From: Mediterranea massiliensis
GTDB lineage: Bacteria; Bacteroidota; Bacteroidia; Bacteroidales; Bacteroidaceae
Direction of reading: 5' to 3'
NCBI RefSeq assembly: GCF_900128475.1
Contig: NZ_LT635839.1
Coordinates: 342,282 to 406,281, forward strand
Length of the DNA stretch: 64,000 nucleotides
This document shows positions 43,572-50,768 of this stretch, in pieces. The notes beneath the pieces are model-generated. The model had not been told where the DNA came from and did no database searches. It saw only the letters and a program-made list of their open reading frames with translations. The translations under genes and the position numbers were made by a program. The number at the start of each line of letters is the position of its first letter. Within the stretch, counting starts at the first letter, position 1.

Positions 43572-43703
43572 AAAATGAGAAACCTTTTCTCATAACGAGA
43601 GAACTGCTTTCTCTTAACGAGAGAAGTGTTCTCTCTTAACGAGGGAAGTGTTCTTTCTTAACGAGGGAAAGGTTCTCTCTCAACGAGAGAAAGGTTTTAC
43701 CTT
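43572..43703. repeat. 22-bp-period array of six palindromic units
   Basis: Six 22-bp units start every 22 bases from 43572. Most read AACGAGAGAA (or AACGAGGGAA) then a short variable centre and TTCTCTCTT, so each unit is itself an inverted repeat. The first unit is a diverged AAAATGAGAAA/TTTTCTCAT form. It marks the boundary between the mobile remnant and the exonuclease III gene. Confidence 0.9.
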
Positions 43704-43836
43704 AAAAGGGGAAGGCAGGTAGGAAACATACCAGGTTGTCCTGATTTCAGGACATACGATGACAACTTCCTCCACCTACTCGAATTCCAGTACCATATTT
43801 TACAGGCTTCCACATTAAAAAACGAGTTTTTTTTCG

Positions 43837-43844
43837 TATGTTTG
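43837..43844 (+). promoter_or_regulatory. -7 promoter element of exonuclease III gene
   Basis: TATGTTTG, 41 nt before the ATG at 43886; the -33 element is weak. Confidence 0.5.
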
Positions 43845-43885
43845 CCCATGCATCATCTATTAATGAAAAGAACAAAACGATAGAC

Positions 43886-44641
43886 ATGAAATTTATCTCC
43901 TGGAATGTGAACGGGCTACGCGCCTGTAAAGACAAGGGCTTCATCGAAGCTTTCCGACGGCTCGACGCCGACTTTTTCTGCCTGCAAGAGACCAAGATGC
44001 AGGAAGGCCAGCTGGACCTGCAGTTTGACGGCTACACCTCCTACTGGAACTACGCCGAGAAAAAAGGTTATTCAGGCACGGCCATCTATACACGCCACCA
44101 GCCGCTGAGCGTCACCCGTGGCATCGACATCGAACACCATGACAAGGAAGGACGCGTCATTACGATGGAGATGCCCGACTTCTACCTCGTCACTGTCTAT
44201 ACGCCCAACTCGCAGGACGAGCTGCGCCGCCTGGACTACCGCATGACGTGGGACGACGACTTCCGCGCCTATCTCCTGGCGCTCGACGCGAAAAAAACCG
44301 TCATCGTGTGCGGCGACCTGAACGTGGCCCATCAGGAAATCGACCTGAAGAACCCCAAGACCAACCGCCGCAACGCAGGCTTCACCGACGAAGAGCGCGC
44401 CAAGTTCACCACCCTACTCGAGAGCGGCTTTACCGATACCTTCCGCTACTTCTACCCCGACCAGCGCGACATCTATTCGTGGTGGTCCTACCGCTTCCGT
44501 GCGCGTGAGAAGAATGCCGGCTGGCGCATCGACTATTTCCTCGTATCCAACCGCCTGCGCGAAAAGCTCACCGACGCTAAGATACATACCGATATCTACG
44601 GCTCAGACCATTGCCCGGTGGAAGTGGACATCAATCTTTAA
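43886..44641 (+). CDS. xth: Exodeoxyribonuclease III
   Basis: A 251-aa AP endonuclease/3'-5' exonuclease of the ExoA/Xth family for base-excision repair. Motifs: [13 protein letters not shown] at the start, LQETKMQ with the metal Glu, [22 protein letters not shown], and the C-terminal WRIDYFLVS and [11 protein letters not shown] with the catalytic His. ATG 43886 is chosen because the family begins exactly [10 protein letters not shown]; an in-frame ATG at 43838 overlaps the promoter. Complete and typical length. Confidence 0.96.
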   Translation: MKFISWNVNGLRACKDKGFIEAFRRLDADFFCLQETKMQEGQLDLQFDGYTSYWNYAEKKGYSGTAIYTRHQPLSVTRGIDIEHHDKEGRVITMEMPDFYLVTVYTPNSQDELRRLDYRMTWDDDFRAYLLALDAKKTVIVCGDLNVAHQEIDLKNPKTNRRNAGFTDEERAKFTTLLESGFTDTFRYFYPDQRDIYSWWSYRFRAREKNAGWRIDYFLVSNRLREKLTDAKIHTDIYGSDHCPVEVDINL

Positions 44642-44749
44642 TTGATACATTCGATTCTGCATGGCAGGCAAACTCCTTTTTCTGCCCGTTTTGTACAATA
44701 TTAATAGATAATTCGTACAAAAAAGTAAGCAGAGTCCGTTTTCTTTTGC

Positions 44750-44757
44750 TACATTTG
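44750..44757 (+). promoter_or_regulatory. -7 promoter element of the dehydrogenase operon
   Basis: TACATTTG, giving a transcript start near 44764 and a 5' leader of about 170 nt. Confidence 0.55.
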
Positions 44758-44764
44758 CATCGTG

Positions 44765-44934
44765 TACGCAAACGGAGGGCATGTAGCCCTGTTCCGGATG
44801 CGGCGGAAGAGGAGAGCCATGAAGACAAACCAGCCGGGTGGAAGCCAGGCCATACCTGAGGAACAGGCGTCTGTCAGAACTTTCCGCTGACGACAGACTG
44901 AAAAAACTTAAGTTTAATCTAATATTTAAACGTT
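44765..44934 (+). promoter_or_regulatory. Long structured 5' leader, possible cis-regulatory RNA
   Basis: The leader is GC-rich and untranslated. CCCTGTTCC (about 44789) pairs with GGAACAGG (about 44859), closing a domain containing GGAGAGCC and GGAAGCCAGG words. A second hairpin follows (GTCTGTCAG with CTGACGACAGAC), then an A-run. GGAAGCCAGG recalls the cobalamin box, but the other conserved parts are absent. Class unknown. Confidence 0.45.
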
Positions 44935-45738
44935 ATGAATCCTTATTTGAATTTTTCTTTGGAAGGTAAGGTAGCCCTCGTAACAGGTGCTTCCTACGGT
45001 ATTGGTTTTGCAATCGCTTCCGCCTTTGCAGAACAGGGTGCAAAAATCTGCTTCAACGACATCAATCAGGAGTTGGTAGACAGAGGTTTGGCTTCTTATA
45101 AAGAAAAAGGTATCCCCGTACACGGCTACGTATGCGACGTGACGGACGAACCTGCCGTACAGGCCATGGTTGCCCAGATTGAGAAAGAGGTAGGCCCCAT
45201 CGACATTCTGGTGAACAATGCCGGTATCATCCGTCGTGTTCCGATGCACGAGATGGCAGCTTCTGAGTTCCGTAAGGTAATCGACATCGACCTGAACGCT
45301 CCGTTCATCGTATCCAAGGCCGTATTGCCCAGCATGATGCAGAGAAGACACGGTAAGATCATCAACATCTGCTCCATGATGTCCGAGCTGGGTCGTGAGA
45401 CGGTATCGGCTTATGCTGCTGCCAAGGGTGGTCTGAAGATGCTGACCCGCAACATCTGCTCCGAATACGGCGAATACAACATCCAGTGCAACGGCATCGG
45501 CCCGGGCTACATCGCCACTCCGCAGACTGCTCCGTTGCGTGAAAAGCAACCCGACGGCAGCCGTCATCCGTTCGACCTGTTCATTTGCGCCAAGACTCCG
45601 GCCGGCCGTTGGCTCGACCCGCAGGAACTGACCGGTCCTGCCGTGTTCCTCGCTTCTGAGGCTTCCAATGCCGTAAACGGCCACATCCTCTACGTGGATG
45701 GCGGTATCCTGGCATACATTGGCAAACAACCTAAATAA
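44935..45738 (+). CDS. SDR family oxidoreductase, KduD / gluconate 5-dehydrogenase type
   Basis: A 267-aa short-chain dehydrogenase: NAD(P)-binding TGASYGIGFAIA near residue 19, NNAG at about 92, catalytic Ser and YAAAKGG (Tyr/Lys) near 160, PGYIATPQT after it. It most resembles bacterial gluconate 5-dehydrogenases and KduD (2-dehydro-3-deoxygluconate reduction) in uronate catabolism. The downstream DUF4861 gene, a family often near pectin or alginate genes, fits this. Exact substrate unproven. Confidence 0.85.
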   Translation: MNPYLNFSLEGKVALVTGASYGIGFAIASAFAEQGAKICFNDINQELVDRGLASYKEKGIPVHGYVCDVTDEPAVQAMVAQIEKEVGPIDILVNNAGIIRRVPMHEMAASEFRKVIDIDLNAPFIVSKAVLPSMMQRRHGKIINICSMMSELGRETVSAYAAAKGGLKMLTRNICSEYGEYNIQCNGIGPGYIATPQTAPLREKQPDGSRHPFDLFICAKTPAGRWLDPQELTGPAVFLASEASNAVNGHILYVDGGILAYIGKQPK

Positions 45739-45766
45739 CCTGTTTTGGTTTAGGTATACCTTATAC

Positions 45767-45822
45767 AATGGATAATTGGAGCGGAAGGATTGCCTTCCGG
45801 CTTCAATTATCCATTTTTCTTT
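45767..45822 (+). terminator. Long hairpin terminator between SDR and DUF4861 genes
   Basis: AATGGATAATTGGAGCGGAAGG (two overlapping halves, 45767-45788) pairs almost fully with 45793-45815 around ATTG and is followed by a T-rich run. It belongs to the ATGGATAAT-type hairpins seen elsewhere in the window. Confidence 0.75.
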
Positions 45823-45857
45823 TTTATCTGAAAACACATCTTTCTATTTACCTGTTT

Positions 45858-47087
45858 ATGAAGAAAATGATTTTATCCTGCCTGGCTGCCAGTGTACTGA
45901 TGGCCTGTGCGGACAACCGTCCGATGACGGTCGTTGTCAGCAATCCGCTTGATATGGAACGTTCGGGCGAGATGGTGGAGGTGTCCATGGACGAAATTGC
46001 CCGTCGCTTGCAGTTGGCCGACACGGCACAGATTGTGGTACTCGATGCCGAAGGGACGGAGGTCCCCTATCAGATTACCTATGACGACAAAGTGATCTTC
46101 CCTGCCACAGTGGCTGCCGGCGGCAAGGCTTCCTATATCATTCAGGAAGGCACGCCCCAGCCCGTTGAGGTGAAGACCTGCGGCCGTCAGTATCCCGAAC
46201 GTCTGGACGACATGGCTTGGGAGAACGATCTTGTGGCCTTCCGTGCCTACGGTCCGGCCTTGCAGCAGACGGGTGAGCGCGGTTTCGGTTACGACCTGTT
46301 CCTGAAACGGGGAACATCGGAACCGGTTCTGGAGGATTTCTATGCCAAGGAATTGGATAAGGAAACCCGTGCGCGGGCAGCGGAACTGAGGAAAACCGAT
46401 CCGAAGGCCGCCTCGGAGCTGTTGCAGTCCATTTCCTATCATATAGACCACGGATATGGCATGGACTGTTATGCCGTAGGTCCGACGTTGGGTGCGGGCG
46501 TGGCTGCGCTGGTGGCCGACGGCGAGATTGTCTATCCCTGGTGCTACAAGGATTTTGAGGTATTGGACAACGGTCCCTTGCGCTTTACGGTAAAGCTGGA
46601 GTTCAATCCGCTGACCGTGAAGGGCGACAGCAATGTGGTGGAGACGCGTGTCATTACGCTGGATGCCGGTTCGCACCTCAACAAGACACTTGTTGTCTAT
46701 GCCGGTTTGCAGGAGGCTATGCCGGTTGTGACAGGCATCGTTCTGCACGATGACGGTGCGGTGGTGACCGATGCCGGAAACGGTTATATGACTTATGTGG
46801 ACCCCACGACAGGCGAAGGTAATGGTAACATCTTTGTAGGTGCTGTGTTCCCCGCCAATGTCAAGGAAGCCAAGGTAGTGAAGTACACGGACGAGGAGAA
46901 GAAGCAGCACGGCAATGCCGAAGGACACGTGCTGGCTTTCAGCGACTACGAACCCGGTTCGGAGTACACCTATTACTGGGGCTTCGGTTGGGACAAGGCC
47001 GACATCAAGGATGCCGCCGCCTGGAATGCCTACGTATCTGCCTATGCGCAGAAGGTCCGCAATCCGCTGGAGGTGAGCGTTCAGTAA
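45858..47087 (+). CDS. DUF4861 lipoprotein
   Basis: A 409-aa secreted protein with a lipobox (SVLMAC, Cys17). The body has an N-terminal beta-rich part (VVVSNPLDMERSGEMVEV) and a DUF4861 core with FGYDLFLKRGT, ISYHIDHGYGMDCYAVGPTLG, SHLNKTLVVY and YYWGFGWDKADI. Family function is not established; members occur near uronate-degradation genes, as here after a KduD-like dehydrogenase. ATG 45858 is chosen for the lipobox. Confidence 0.85.
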   Translation: MKKMILSCLAASVLMACADNRPMTVVVSNPLDMERSGEMVEVSMDEIARRLQLADTAQIVVLDAEGTEVPYQITYDDKVIFPATVAAGGKASYIIQEGTPQPVEVKTCGRQYPERLDDMAWENDLVAFRAYGPALQQTGERGFGYDLFLKRGTSEPVLEDFYAKELDKETRARAAELRKTDPKAASELLQSISYHIDHGYGMDCYAVGPTLGAGVAALVADGEIVYPWCYKDFEVLDNGPLRFTVKLEFNPLTVKGDSNVVETRVITLDAGSHLNKTLVVYAGLQEAMPVVTGIVLHDDGAVVTDAGNGYMTYVDPTTGEGNGNIFVGAVFPANVKEAKVVKYTDEEKKQHGNAEGHVLAFSDYEPGSEYTYYWGFGWDKADIKDAAAWNAYVSAYAQKVRNPLEVSVQ

Positions 47088-47114
47088 TATGATTCCTTTT
47101 CAGGGAAAGAGTTG

Positions 47115-47330
47115 TTAAAACAATCCTTTTCCTTTATAGACCCATTCGGCTACATTTTTGGCCTCCAGCTTTTCTATCAGACGCTTGCGGTAGGTTTGGA
47201 TGGTATTGACGCTGAGAAATAGCCGGTCAGATATTTCAGAAGTGCTGAGTCCTTTCGAGAGATAGGCCAGCACTTCTTTTTTATAGTCTAGGAACGTTGA
47301 GAAACAAGTCTTTATAAGTTCAGATGCCAT
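47115..47330 (-). CDS. Short LuxR-type helix-turn-helix protein
   Basis: A 71-aa protein that is almost only a LuxR/GerE DNA-binding domain: EVLAYLSKGLSTSEISDRLFLSVNTIQTYRKRLIEKLEAKN. It lacks any receiver or sensor part, so it is either a stand-alone regulator or the C-terminal remnant of a longer one. The upstream 160 bases carry a plus-strand promoter and no obvious lost N-terminal coding sequence. It is divergent from the membrane-protein gene at 48546, which it may have regulated before IS982 inserted. Confidence 0.7.
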   Translation of the reverse strand: MASELIKTCFSTFLDYKKEVLAYLSKGLSTSEISDRLFLSVNTIQTYRKRLIEKLEAKNVAEWVYKGKGLF

Positions 47331-47397
47331 GTTCGTGATAAATTGCGATATTATCTCCGAAAATCCATCAACTTGTGCAATTATTTTATTCGTTTTT

Positions 47398-47428
47398 TTT
47401 GAATATTAATAAAAAAACATTATTTTTG
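47398..47428 (+). promoter_or_regulatory. Bacteroides-type promoter cut off from its gene by IS982
   Basis: TTTG (47398-47401), a 19-nt spacer and TATTTTTG (47421-47428). It points to the gene at 48546; without the IS the leader would be about 75 nt. The IS now separates them. Confidence 0.7.
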
Positions 47429-47494
47429 GCAGAATAAAGATTGAAACTTGCGAGCTCCTTTTTAATAGAGATGCTGATAACTTTTTACTAACTA

Positions 47495-48527
47495 ACGTGA
47501 GTTCGAAATAAGAATCAGAAGATAGCCAGTTGCCCGTCATTGATAAAGTTCACATCAATGGCGGGCTTCTTCTCAAAAAAACAGTATGCCGCGATAGCAG
47601 ACAGCGTATTTGCAATGAAGTTATTGAATGAACGGTGTCTGGAATGCTCTATCTGCGCAATGTTCTTCAGTTCGTCATTGACCGTTTCAATCAAGGCTCT
47701 TTTTCTGAGCAGGATCTTGTCGGCGATGCTCATCAGTGAATTTTTCATATTGTTTTTGACCTTGGTGACAAGTTGTATGCCGTTAAGGAAAAGATTCTCG
47801 AACAGAGCCTGGCCAATATATCCTTTGTCGGCACATAATTTCCCCTTTATGTTTTCCAGGAACCGGCCTTGCTTCAGAGGCTCGCGGTCATCCACGTTTC
47901 CGGGAGTGAGCATGAAATTCAGGATTTCGCCCTTGTCATTGATTATCAGGTGCAATTTGAATCCGAAGAACCAACCCATGGAACTTCTCCCACGCTCGGC
48001 AAGCCCCTCAAATGTTTTGTGAATCAATATACGTTGGTTGCGACAGACACGCAGGACTGTAGAATCGACAAAACTGATGCCGGTACATGTCCCCAACAGG
48101 ACTTTCTTGATGAAAATGGTCAGGGGGAGCAGTAATTCCTTCTCCAGTTCCACAAAACGGTTATAGGAAACCTGTCTCGGGAAAAGGTGCTTCAGATGTT
48201 TGCAGACATATTCCTTGTAATAATGCTTGAAGCAGCGGAAACCGCCCGAGTGAAACAGGATAAGAATCACCATAATCTCTGCATCGCTCATACGGTTAGG
48301 CTTGTTACGATGTCTAGCCTTCTTGTCTTCAATCATATATTTTTCTTGTTGCAACGCAAATTCCTTGCAAAAATCATCGGCCATACAATAAATTTCCGTA
48401 ATTTTAGACTCTGAGAACATAGCGGTAATCGTTTAAATGTTATAATTGAGTACTATAAATTTAATACTTTTATCGCTATGTTTCTAATTTTCAATGAGAT
48501 ATTTATTTACTTATATCGAATTCACGT
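47495..48527 (-). mobile_element. Intact IS982-family insertion sequence
   Basis: 1033 bp bounded by 18-bp terminal inverted repeats (ACGTGAGTTCGAAATAAG left; ACGTGAATTCGATATAAG right, two mismatches) and flanked by the direct repeat TAACTA (47489-47494 and 48528-48533), the likely target duplication. It contains one transposase gene on the minus strand. Confidence 0.93.
47515..48420 (-). CDS. IS982 family transposase
   Basis: A 301-aa DDE transposase of the DUF772/IS982 type. Key parts: MSDAEIMVILILFHSGGFRCF near residue 43, catalytic SFVDSTVLRV (Asp), DNA-strand segment GFKLHLIINDKG, CADKGYIGQALFE (Asp) and RALIETVNDELKN (Glu). Length and motif order are complete, so it should be active. 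Starts with MFSESKITE, also kept in the 43.2-kb fragment. Confidence 0.95.
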   Translation of the reverse strand: MFSESKITEIYCMADDFCKEFALQQEKYMIEDKKARHRNKPNRMSDAEIMVILILFHSGGFRCFKHYYKEYVCKHLKHLFPRQVSYNRFVELEKELLLPLTIFIKKVLLGTCTGISFVDSTVLRVCRNQRILIHKTFEGLAERGRSSMGWFFGFKLHLIINDKGEILNFMLTPGNVDDREPLKQGRFLENIKGKLCADKGYIGQALFENLFLNGIQLVTKVKNNMKNSLMSIADKILLRKRALIETVNDELKNIAQIEHSRHRSFNNFIANTLSAIAAYCFFEKKPAIDVNFINDGQLAIF

Positions 48528-48545
48528 TAACTAAAAAAAATAGCC

Positions 48546-49421
48546 ATGGAAGAGAAAGTGAAGAAACAAAAATTTTTGCAGTTACAGTTTGGTATGTTGT
48601 TGGTTGTATGCACCTTGTTGCCCGATTTGGGGTCTTTATTGGGTGTTCCTGATTTTGATATTCCGGTATTTTGCTGTCAGTTAGTTGGCATTGTGCTCGG
48701 TGGAATAGCTCTGTTTTCTTTTTATCAGGCAATGGGAAATTCCTTGTCAGTACCTTTTTGGGTTTTGGCGGGGGGCGGTTTGTTTGTCGCTTTATTGTCA
48801 CTGATTCCTAATATGCCTGTTTGGTTGGATTACGTGGGCCTGGTAGCCTTGTTGATAGCACTCTTTATGAGCAAGAGCTGCCTCAATATACAATGGAAGA
48901 ACTGGGGAAGCCAGGGTGCTTATCTGATCTTGATGGCTATTCTGCTGCATGTGTATGATGGTATCGGTGATACGACCTTGACGGCTGTTGCAGCTTTGGT
49001 TGGTTTGATTCTCTATTTCATCGGTTTGGCCAAGCTGAAGGAAAGTCTGGATGCCGATGGTGTCAAGGGTGTATCACGTTTGAAGATTGCTGTTATCCTG
49101 AGTCTTGTGGCCGTAGTGTTCGGTTGGATTCCATTGTTGGGAGGTATCATTGCCGGTATTTTGTTGATTATTGCTTTCGTTGTAGAATATTTGGGTTATA
49201 GTGCCATGAAGCGTTCGGCTACCTTGGGTGTCGAAGGTCAGAATGGTGCCGGAAAGTTATGTTTCAGTATGATTGTATTGTTGATCGCGGCCTTCATCGA
49301 TTTATTCCCGCTGACAGGAATGATTGTCGGTTTGATATCATTGGTTGCCCTTTGGCTGGCATTCCAAGGCTGGAATATGGTGCTTTTAGGTATGGAAGGT
49401 GAAATGGAGAAGCAAGAATAA
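48546..49421 (+). CDS. Polytopic membrane protein of unknown function
   Basis: A 291-aa protein with about eight hydrophobic helices and short loops (GMLLVVCTLLPDLGSLL; VVFGWIPLLGGIIAGILLIIAFVVEYLGY; MIVLLIAAFIDLFPLTGMIVG), and short charged ends. No recognised family. It begins only 18 nt after IS982, which has separated it from its probable promoter at 47398-47428, so expression may be low or IS-driven. First gene of an AT-rich three-gene cluster. Confidence 0.8.
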   Translation: MEEKVKKQKFLQLQFGMLLVVCTLLPDLGSLLGVPDFDIPVFCCQLVGIVLGGIALFSFYQAMGNSLSVPFWVLAGGGLFVALLSLIPNMPVWLDYVGLVALLIALFMSKSCLNIQWKNWGSQGAYLILMAILLHVYDGIGDTTLTAVAALVGLILYFIGLAKLKESLDADGVKGVSRLKIAVILSLVAVVFGWIPLLGGIIAGILLIIAFVVEYLGYSAMKRSATLGVEGQNGAGKLCFSMIVLLIAAFIDLFPLTGMIVGLISLVALWLAFQGWNMVLLGMEGEMEKQE

Positions 49422-49512
49422 TCAAAAGTTAGGATGGTTGAATGGCTAGTGTATTTCTGTCTGCAGAGAAGACGGAAATACACTGTCGTTTATTTAGATA
49501 AAAGTGATGGGT

Positions 49513-50748
49513 ATGAAATACAGATTCTTTATTTTGACAGCTTTCTTATTTATAATAGGATGGCTTTATATGGGTTGTAGTGATACCGAAAACAATTCGG
49601 CGCCTGAAGAGCCTTCCATTGAAATGGAAGGTGAGGTGGATGTGCGTCCTGTGGTAGGATCAGACGGTGGTACATCCACCGTGACATTTACGGCTTCGGG
49701 TGATTGGACAGCCAGTGTCAGTGCCGTAACCCGCACGCTGGACTGGCTGAGTGTTTCTCCTACACAGGGAGGGGCGGGTACCGTGACGCTTCAGATTAGT
49801 GCGCAGCCCAATGAATCGTATGACGAAAGGAATGCAGCTGTTCTACTGACTTGTGGGAATGCGCAGCAGACCATTACTGTCACACAAAAGCAGAAGGATG
49901 CTTTGCTGGTCAATTCTCATAAGGTAGAAATGGATGCAGAGGGCGGAACTTTCGGTATTGAATTGCAGGCTAATGTGACTGTAACTTATGAGATAGAAGA
50001 ATCGGCCAAGAGTTGGCTGACTGCTGTATCTTCTTCTACCCGTGGTCTTACGACTTCTACCTTGAGCTTTCAAGTGGCAGAAAATCCGGATGTGTCTGTC
50101 CGTCAGGCGGTCATTACCCTGCGTGGTAATGACTTAAGAGAAGAAGTTACAGTTTATCAGGCGGGCAGTGAGCCAGCCATTCTGCTGTCGCAGAAAGAAT
50201 ATACAGTACCTTCCGACGGTGAAACCATTCAGGTGGAGCTGAAAAGCAATACGTCGTATAAGGTAGTGATGCCTGATGCTCCTTGGATTACGGAGACTTC
50301 TACCCGTGCCTTTTCAGCCTATACACATTACTTCACGGTAGCTGTGAACGAAAGTTATGATGCGCGGACGGCTGAGATATACTTTGTTGATGAAGAAAAT
50401 GGTTTGCAGGAGAAGCTGATTGTGACTCAGGCCCAGAAAGATGCGATTGTCATTGCAGAGGATGAATATACAATGGATGCGGAAGGCGGGAGGTTGGAGT
50501 TTACAGTGAATGCTAATGTGGATTTTAAGATAGATATAGATGCCGATTGGATACGACAGATAGTTGCAACACGTGGTTTGGTGGAACATGCATTGATTTT
50601 TGAAGTTGATGGGAATAATGCAGATGAGTCTCGTAAGGCAATAATTACATTGAAAGCTGATGGTTTTAGTCAAGTGATAACGGTTGTTCAAAGAGGAAAA
50701 TTCCAAACGGATGGAAACATTGATGATATTCCTATTCAACCATGGTAA
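49513..50748 (+). CDS. BACON-domain surface lipoprotein
   Basis: A roughly 411-aa lipoprotein (lipobox WLYMGC, Cys22) made of four consecutive BACON-like Ig domains of about 90 residues. Each ends with the strand pattern (I/V)TVxQ: ITVTQKQ, VTVYQAG, LIVTQAQ, ITVVQRG. Conserved Trp motifs (DWLSVSP, SWLTAVSS, PWITE, DWIRQI) mark the domain centres. BACON domains are proposed to bind carbohydrate or mucin. GTG 49504 and ATG 49507 are alternative starts. Confidence 0.88.
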   Translation: MKYRFFILTAFLFIIGWLYMGCSDTENNSAPEEPSIEMEGEVDVRPVVGSDGGTSTVTFTASGDWTASVSAVTRTLDWLSVSPTQGGAGTVTLQISAQPNESYDERNAAVLLTCGNAQQTITVTQKQKDALLVNSHKVEMDAEGGTFGIELQANVTVTYEIEESAKSWLTAVSSSTRGLTTSTLSFQVAENPDVSVRQAVITLRGNDLREEVTVYQAGSEPAILLSQKEYTVPSDGETIQVELKSNTSYKVVMPDAPWITETSTRAFSAYTHYFTVAVNESYDARTAEIYFVDEENGLQEKLIVTQAQKDAIVIAEDEYTMDAEGGRLEFTVNANVDFKIDIDADWIRQIVATRGLVEHALIFEVDGNNADESRKAIITLKADGFSQVITVVQRGKFQTDGNIDDIPIQPW

Positions 50749-50768
50749 ATGATTTAAATGAATGATCT

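Noticed and set aside
44765..44934. Cobalamin riboswitch call for the leader before the dehydrogenase
   Set aside because: Only a GGAAGCCAGG-like piece fits; the other conserved cobalamin segments are missing and spacing differs.
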